DNA from: JBBDWJ01 sp040902925
GTDB taxonomy: Bacteria; Acidobacteriota; Terriglobia; Bryobacterales; UBA6623
DNA length: 8,679 bases
Assembly (NCBI GenBank): GCA_040902925.1
Contig: JBBDWJ010000037.1
Span: forward strand, 1-8,679
Direction: 5' to 3'
Positions within the stretch are counted from its first letter, which is position 1. Every line of letters starts with the position of its first letter. Of the stretch, positions 5,510-8,679 are shown one piece after another. The notes beneath the pieces were generated by a model. It was not told where the DNA came from. It worked only from the letters and a program-made list of their open reading frames with translations, and searched no databases. The position numbers and the translations under genes are program-made.

Positions 5510-6439
5510 TCAATGGTGGTGTGATCGGCCGACCGGTTCCAGCGAGTGGATAGAGCAGATCTCTTCGGCGCCTTCACATTGGATGTGCTCGAACTGGACG
5601 GTGGTGTGGTCGATATGAAAGCGATGCGACAGGACCTGGTTAATATGCCGCAGAATCACGTCGCTTTCCGACGGCGGCAGGTCGTCGATCACGGTATGGC
5701 AGCTCAACGCGTGACTGCTCGACGAGAGGCTCCAAACATGCAGATCATGCACGTCGATGACGCCATCCACGCCCCGAATCGCATCACAAACGTCCTCGCG
5801 CGCGATACCGCGGGGCAGTCCCTCGAGCAGAATGTCGATCGCTTCGCGAATGATATCCCAACCGCTCCACAAGATCAGCACGGCGATCAACACCGAAAGC
5901 AGGGGATCGATCCATAGATAGCCGGTATAGACGATCGCGATTCCGCCGATAATAATGCCGACCGACGACAGCGCGTCGCCCAGCATGTGCATGAAAGCGC
6001 CCCGGATATTCAGATCGTGGCGGCTGTCCGCATGCAACGCCCACATGACCGCGAGGTTGACCACCAAGCCGGCCGCCGCGACCACGATCATGATGTCTTC
6101 CTGGACGACCCGCGGCGACAGGAAGCGCTCGTAGGATTCCACGAAGATGAACAACGCCAACACGACCAGTGTCATGGCGTTGACGAAGCCCGCCAGCACC
6201 CCGGCTCGCAAATAGCCGAAGGTCTTGCGGTCGGTGGGCGGTTTCGACTGCAGATAGAAGGCGAACCAGGCCAGCCCTAGCGCCAGCGAATCGGTGAAAT
6301 TGTGGCCTGCGTCCGAAAGCAGCGCCAGGCTCTGCGCCCTCACGCCGGCGGCAAACTCGATGACGATAAAGACGACCGTTATCCAAAGGGAAATCTGGAG
6401 CTTGCGGCCCGTGGCGGGATTGTGAGCGTGAGTATGCAC
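5510..6439 (-). CDS. Cation diffusion facilitator, CzcD-type metal/proton antiporter
   Basis: This 309-residue inner-membrane protein should export divalent metal, most likely zinc (possibly cobalt or cadmium), in exchange for protons. It starts with a short His cluster (HTHAH). About six membrane helices lie near 16-33, 38-63, 79-100, 115-135, 150-172 and 175-195. The transport site is an HxxxD pair: H46/D50 in helix 2 (SDAGHNFTDS) and H151/D155 in helix 5 (HMLGDALSS). That HDHD set is typical of zinc-type members. The cytoplasmic dimerisation domain (about 205-309) has VHDLHVWSLSS and ends in SHHH. Length and order match the family. The GTG start is the only good one: no in-frame ATG precedes it, and the homology and His cluster begin there. 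The ribosome site is weak. A sigma-70-like promoter with a palindrome lies just upstream. Confidence 0.93.
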   Translation of the reverse strand: MHTHAHNPATGRKLQISLWITVVFIVIEFAAGVRAQSLALLSDAGHNFTDSLALGLAWFAFYLQSKPPTDRKTFGYLRAGVLAGFVNAMTLVVLALFIFVESYERFLSPRVVQEDIMIVVAAAGLVVNLAVMWALHADSRHDLNIRGAFMHMLGDALSSVGIIIGGIAIVYTGYLWIDPLLSVLIAVLILWSGWDIIREAIDILLEGLPRGIAREDVCDAIRGVDGVIDVHDLHVWSLSSSSHALSCHTVIDDLPPSESDVILRHINQVLSHRFHIDHTTVQFEHIQCEGAEEICSIHSLEPVGRSHHH

Positions 6440-6452
6440 CCTGGTTATTCTT

Positions 6453-6482
6453 ACTCTAGAGTCCGCGCGGGGAGGGGGTCAA
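6453..6482 (-). promoter_or_regulatory. Sigma-70-like promoter of the cation transporter with a palindrome over the -10 box
   Basis: Minus strand: TTGACC (6482-6477) and TAGAGT (6458-6453) are separated by 18 bases. The perfect palindrome ACTCTAGAGT (6453-6462) covers the -10 box and part of the spacer. The -10 ends 13 bases before the GTG start, so the leader is very short. A palindrome at this place would suit a metal-responsive regulator. Half-sites of the form ACTC..GAGT recall MerR-type operators such as that of ZntR, but the full MerR spacing is not shown. Confidence 0.45.
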
Positions 6483-6552
6483 CCGTGCCGATTTCTCAGA
6501 CCCTGCGCGGAATCTCGCAAATTTACCCGTTTTGAACGCATCGAGCCGTTGA

Positions 6553-6585
6553 GCTGGAGCCACACAACTCGGCTGGAGCCACACA
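6553..6585. repeat. Two tandem copies of a 14-bp sequence, period 19
   Basis: GCTGGAGCCACACA occurs at 6553-6566 and again, identically, at 6572-6585, in the gap between the glycosyltransferase stop and the transporter promoter. Each copy holds a small GGCT/AGCC-type dyad. It may be a pair of binding sites or a remnant of a repeat family; two copies are too few to decide. Confidence 0.6.
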
Positions 6586-6606
6586 GCGCAGCCTCGGGGG
6601 CGCTTG

Positions 6607-8022
6607 CTAGCGAGCTTTCACGCGGCCGGAGCGCTTCGTTTTACGCGCTTTGCCGGGCTGCCGATCGCCCGTCTCAGGCGGCGATTCGCCTCGCAGCCGG
6701 CTTTCGGCGGCCTGCGCGGCCCAGCGCCCGAAAACCCATGCCGCGGGCAGCAGCGCCAGAGGAACTACCTGGGAGAGGATGCGGTCGGCCGAAGTGCCCA
6801 GCCACCAATGAATATCGTTGCGGCCCGTGCTGTAAGCCAGCAGGGCGCCTGAGAGGTGCCAGAGCACCAGCCCGGGCACGATCCAGAATCCGGCGGCGAG
6901 CCGCAGGCCCCGGGTGGCGAGCGCCGCACCGGCCAGCAGCACAAAGCTCAGGCCTACAAGACCAGGCTGGAAGGCCTTGGAAATCATCGTCCTCAGGGCG
7001 ATGCGGAAAAACTCGGGCTGAAAGGAAGCGGCGAGAGTAAATCCCGCGGCTTCGACGTCATATGCCTGCCGGAAGAGGTGCCATATGGCCATCACGAGCA
7101 GAGGCGGCGCAACCAGCAGCAGCCACTGACGAGCCGGCGCTTTCGTCCTCAGTAATCGAACCGCAGCTACCAGAACGACAGCCAGCAGAAAAAACTGGCC
7201 TTCGTTCTTGGTCCAAGCGGCGGCTGTCGCCGCCAGGGACGCGCCCACCAGATCCGCGGTGCGCCCTTCGAGGGTCCACAACGTCAGGAATCCCCCCGCG
7301 GCGAGAAGATAGAGCGAGAGCGTGGTGTCGGCGTAGCCGGCCAGCTCAAAGGCTACCAGCGCCAGGACGGGCACTGTCGCCAGCATGCAGGTGAAAACCG
7401 CGGAGACGACGCTGGAAGCATAGCGGCGGGCGAAATAATAGAACACGCCAAGCAGAGCCACGAACGACAACGGTGACAGCAACTTCGCGGTTTGCTCGGC
7501 GACGCCGCCGGCGAACACATAGAGGAACGTCACGTAGAGCGGGACCAGCAGCGGGTACCCCGGCTGGGTAGTGAACTCCTGTGAGCGGGTGAGAAACGGC
7601 CGAATGCCGCCATCCACGTAGAAGGCCTTTGCTTTGAACAGCCAGATCGCCCAGGCGTCCCAGCTTTGGCTGGTGAGCGGCATCAGGCGCTCGTAGGGAA
7701 GCCAGATCGCCAAAGGCAGCAGAATGCCGGCCGCAACTAGCAGCGGGGCCCAGGGCGCGCCAGGAAGCGCGGGTCTGGCAGTCTTGAGCAAGTCCCTCGC
7801 GAACCATCCGTACGCGGCCGCGCCGGCGATCCAGGGCAGCATAAGGGTGGCGATGGTCCACGGAACGCCCGCCAGCGAGTAGGCGAACATCTGCACCGAG
7901 ACGGCGAAAACCCCGAGCGCGAACCCAAAACTAAGCCGCACCAGCAACCCGCCCGACTTCCAGCGGGGCGGCAGAAGCAGGCAGCCCATCAGACACGTCA
8001 GCAGGAATCCCAGATAAACCAT
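6607..8022 (-). CDS. Polytopic GT-C-type glycosyltransferase (PMT/ArnT-like, GT39/GT83-related)
   Basis: A 471-residue inner-membrane protein with roughly ten to twelve membrane helices. GT-C enzymes transfer a sugar from a polyprenyl-phosphate donor to a protein, lipid or glycan on the outer face of the membrane. Signs of the family are the long periplasmic loop after about residue 110 with an acidic residue, D122, in SWDAWAIWLFKAKAFY, where the catalytic Asp is expected, then QPGYPLLVPL (152-161), the helix GYADTTLSLYLLA and the KNEG motif at a helix end. The C-terminus is a strongly basic cytoplasmic tail (about 440-471). Acceptor and sugar are unknown. The ATG start has no clear ribosome site. 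It begins 11 bases after the stop of the upstream small gene, so it is probably translated by coupling in a two-gene operon. Confidence 0.8.
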   Translation of the reverse strand: MVYLGFLLTCLMGCLLLPPRWKSGGLLVRLSFGFALGVFAVSVQMFAYSLAGVPWTIATLMLPWIAGAAAYGWFARDLLKTARPALPGAPWAPLLVAAGILLPLAIWLPYERLMPLTSQSWDAWAIWLFKAKAFYVDGGIRPFLTRSQEFTTQPGYPLLVPLYVTFLYVFAGGVAEQTAKLLSPLSFVALLGVFYYFARRYASSVVSAVFTCMLATVPVLALVAFELAGYADTTLSLYLLAAGGFLTLWTLEGRTADLVGASLAATAAAWTKNEGQFFLLAVVLVAAVRLLRTKAPARQWLLLVAPPLLVMAIWHLFRQAYDVEAAGFTLAASFQPEFFRIALRTMISKAFQPGLVGLSFVLLAGAALATRGLRLAAGFWIVPGLVLWHLSGALLAYSTGRNDIHWWLGTSADRILSQVVPLALLPAAWVFGRWAAQAAESRLRGESPPETGDRQPGKARKTKRSGRVKAR

Positions 8023-8033
8023 GAAACGGGGGC

Positions 8034-8519
8034 TCAGCGAGTTCGAAAGACGCGTACCGGTCCGTCCACAGCTACCGGCTCGAATGATTGCAACCGCCGA
8101 TCAAGCTCCGCGTCGTCCCAGGCGCCCTGGAACGGCTCGGCCGCCAGATTTTGCCGGGAATCGCGAAAAACCGCCACAAATTCGCAGTTTTCCGCCGACG
8201 CCGTGGAGTCCGCGAAAACCTGCACGCGGCGGGGATACAGCAGGTAGGCGAACCGGGCGCGGTAGTAGTCAATAGCCGCTGGCCCGGCGTAGGCCAGCAC
8301 GGCGACGCAGCCCTCCGCCGGGACGGCCTTTTCGATTTCACGCGCTACGGGGACCGCCGGGTTGTCGAGCAGGGCGCTACGTTCCGCCGCTGAGCGGTTG
8401 CCGAGCAGGTTGCTGGTTTCGTTCAGCTTAGCGTAGCGTTCCGAGAGCCCCGGCGCGGCGATCCCGAGCCATAACAGCAGCAGAACGAAGAGGGTGATGT
8501 GGGGCAGCCTCTCTTTCAA
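8034..8519 (-). CDS. Single-pass membrane protein of unknown function, glycosyltransferase partner
   Basis: A 161-residue protein with one N-terminal hydrophobic helix (about 8-24, LFVLLLLWLGIAAPG) and a small domain expected in the periplasm. The part AYAGPAAIDYYRARFAYLLYPRRV (about 76-99) resembles soluble segments found beside, or fused to the end of, GT-C glycosyltransferases in related genomes. It carries two cysteines (in EGCVAV and ENCEFV). I do not recognise a named family. The start is TTG; no ATG or GTG in frame lies between the upstream stop and the membrane helix. No ribosome site is visible, and a TATGAT -10 box lies only six bases upstream, so the mRNA may be leaderless. It is the first gene of an operon with the glycosyltransferase and may assist or position it; that role is inference from context. 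Confidence 0.7.
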   Translation of the reverse strand: MKERLPHITLFVLLLLWLGIAAPGLSERYAKLNETSNLLGNRSAAERSALLDNPAVPVAREIEKAVPAEGCVAVLAYAGPAAIDYYRARFAYLLYPRRVQVFADSTASAENCEFVAVFRDSRQNLAAEPFQGAWDDAELDRRLQSFEPVAVDGPVRVFRTR

Positions 8520-8525
8520 ACCGGC

Positions 8526-8531
8526 ATCATA
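8526..8531 (-). promoter_or_regulatory. Candidate -10 box of the glycosyltransferase operon
   Basis: The minus strand reads TATGAT, five of six bases of the sigma-70 -10 consensus, six bases before the TTG start. No -35 box is visible in the very GC-rich sequence behind it. Transcription would begin at or within a base or two of the start codon. Confidence 0.35.
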
Positions 8532-8541
8532 TCATGCTGCC

Positions 8542-8557
8542 CGGCGGCCGCCCGCCG
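8542..8557. repeat. GC-only hairpin CGGCGG-loop-CCGCCG
   Basis: A six-base-pair inverted repeat with a four-base loop (CCGC) lies just upstream of the candidate -10 box of the small membrane-protein gene. No T-run follows on either strand, so it is not a standard terminator. The rest of 8558-8679 shows no recognisable gene. Confidence 0.4.
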
Positions 8558-8679
8558 CCGTTGGCGCGGGGCCGGGACAGTGTTTCGATTCGTACCGCGG
8601 CGCAGGGGACGCAAAGGGCTGCATGGGGGTGCGCGACATAAATGTGGAAAGGGAATCACGCGGCGGTTGAGCGGGCTTC

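Noticed and set aside
5784..6386. Minus-strand frame of 200 codons inside the cation transporter
   Set aside because: A frame-shifted shadow of the transporter, which has all expected CDF motifs in its own frame.
7346..7861. Minus-strand frame of 171 codons inside the glycosyltransferase
   Set aside because: An arginine-rich shadow frame within a clearly membrane-coding gene.

Overview
The window looks like a chromosomal segment of a GC-rich (roughly 60%) Gram-negative-type soil or environmental bacterium. The best guess is Acidobacteriota (Solibacter/Bryobacter-like). Planctomycetota is the main alternative. This rests on the kind of proteins present: a miniature flagellar rod-like protein, an Rcp1-type response regulator, an exported SAM methyltransferase beginning with a His cluster, and a GT-C glycosyltransferase with a small single-pass partner. 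There is no rRNA or other marker gene, so the assignment is inference. No phage, insertion sequence, CRISPR array, tRNA or rRNA was seen.

Left third (1-2799), signalling. A 77-residue protein resembling the two ends of a flagellar rod protein is read leftwards, from a site with an exact sigma-28-type -10 box (GCCGATAA). Divergent from it and read rightwards are a stand-alone HPt phosphotransfer protein, a single-domain Rcp1-like response regulator, and a REC-GGDEF diguanylate cyclase. Together they look like the downstream half of a phosphorelay ending in c-di-GMP synthesis. No histidine kinase is present, so the phosphate source must be encoded elsewhere. The 237-bp gap before the cyclase holds a strikingly self-complementary element (1532-1696) with nested long-range stems. 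I could not match it to a known riboswitch.

Middle (2934-6439), housekeeping and accessory enzymes. An exported methyltransferase-fold protein (+) converges on a metallo-beta-lactamase-fold hydrolase (-). A 399-bp stretch with no convincing gene follows; it may hold a decayed piece of the neighbouring cupin gene. Then come a small cupin (-) and a CzcD-type cation diffusion facilitator (-). The cupin/transporter gap has a perfect 7-1-7 palindrome. The transporter has a good sigma-70-like promoter whose -10 box lies inside a 10-bp palindrome.

Right third (6607-8519), envelope. A two-gene minus-strand operon encodes a single-pass small protein (TTG start, possibly leaderless) followed 11 bp later by a polytopic GT-C-type glycosyltransferase.

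The strongest leads are the structured element before the cyclase, the motility-type promoter on the mini rod-like gene beside a c-di-GMP output module, and the palindromes in front of the cupin and the cation transporter. Nothing here proves a new defence or mobile system.
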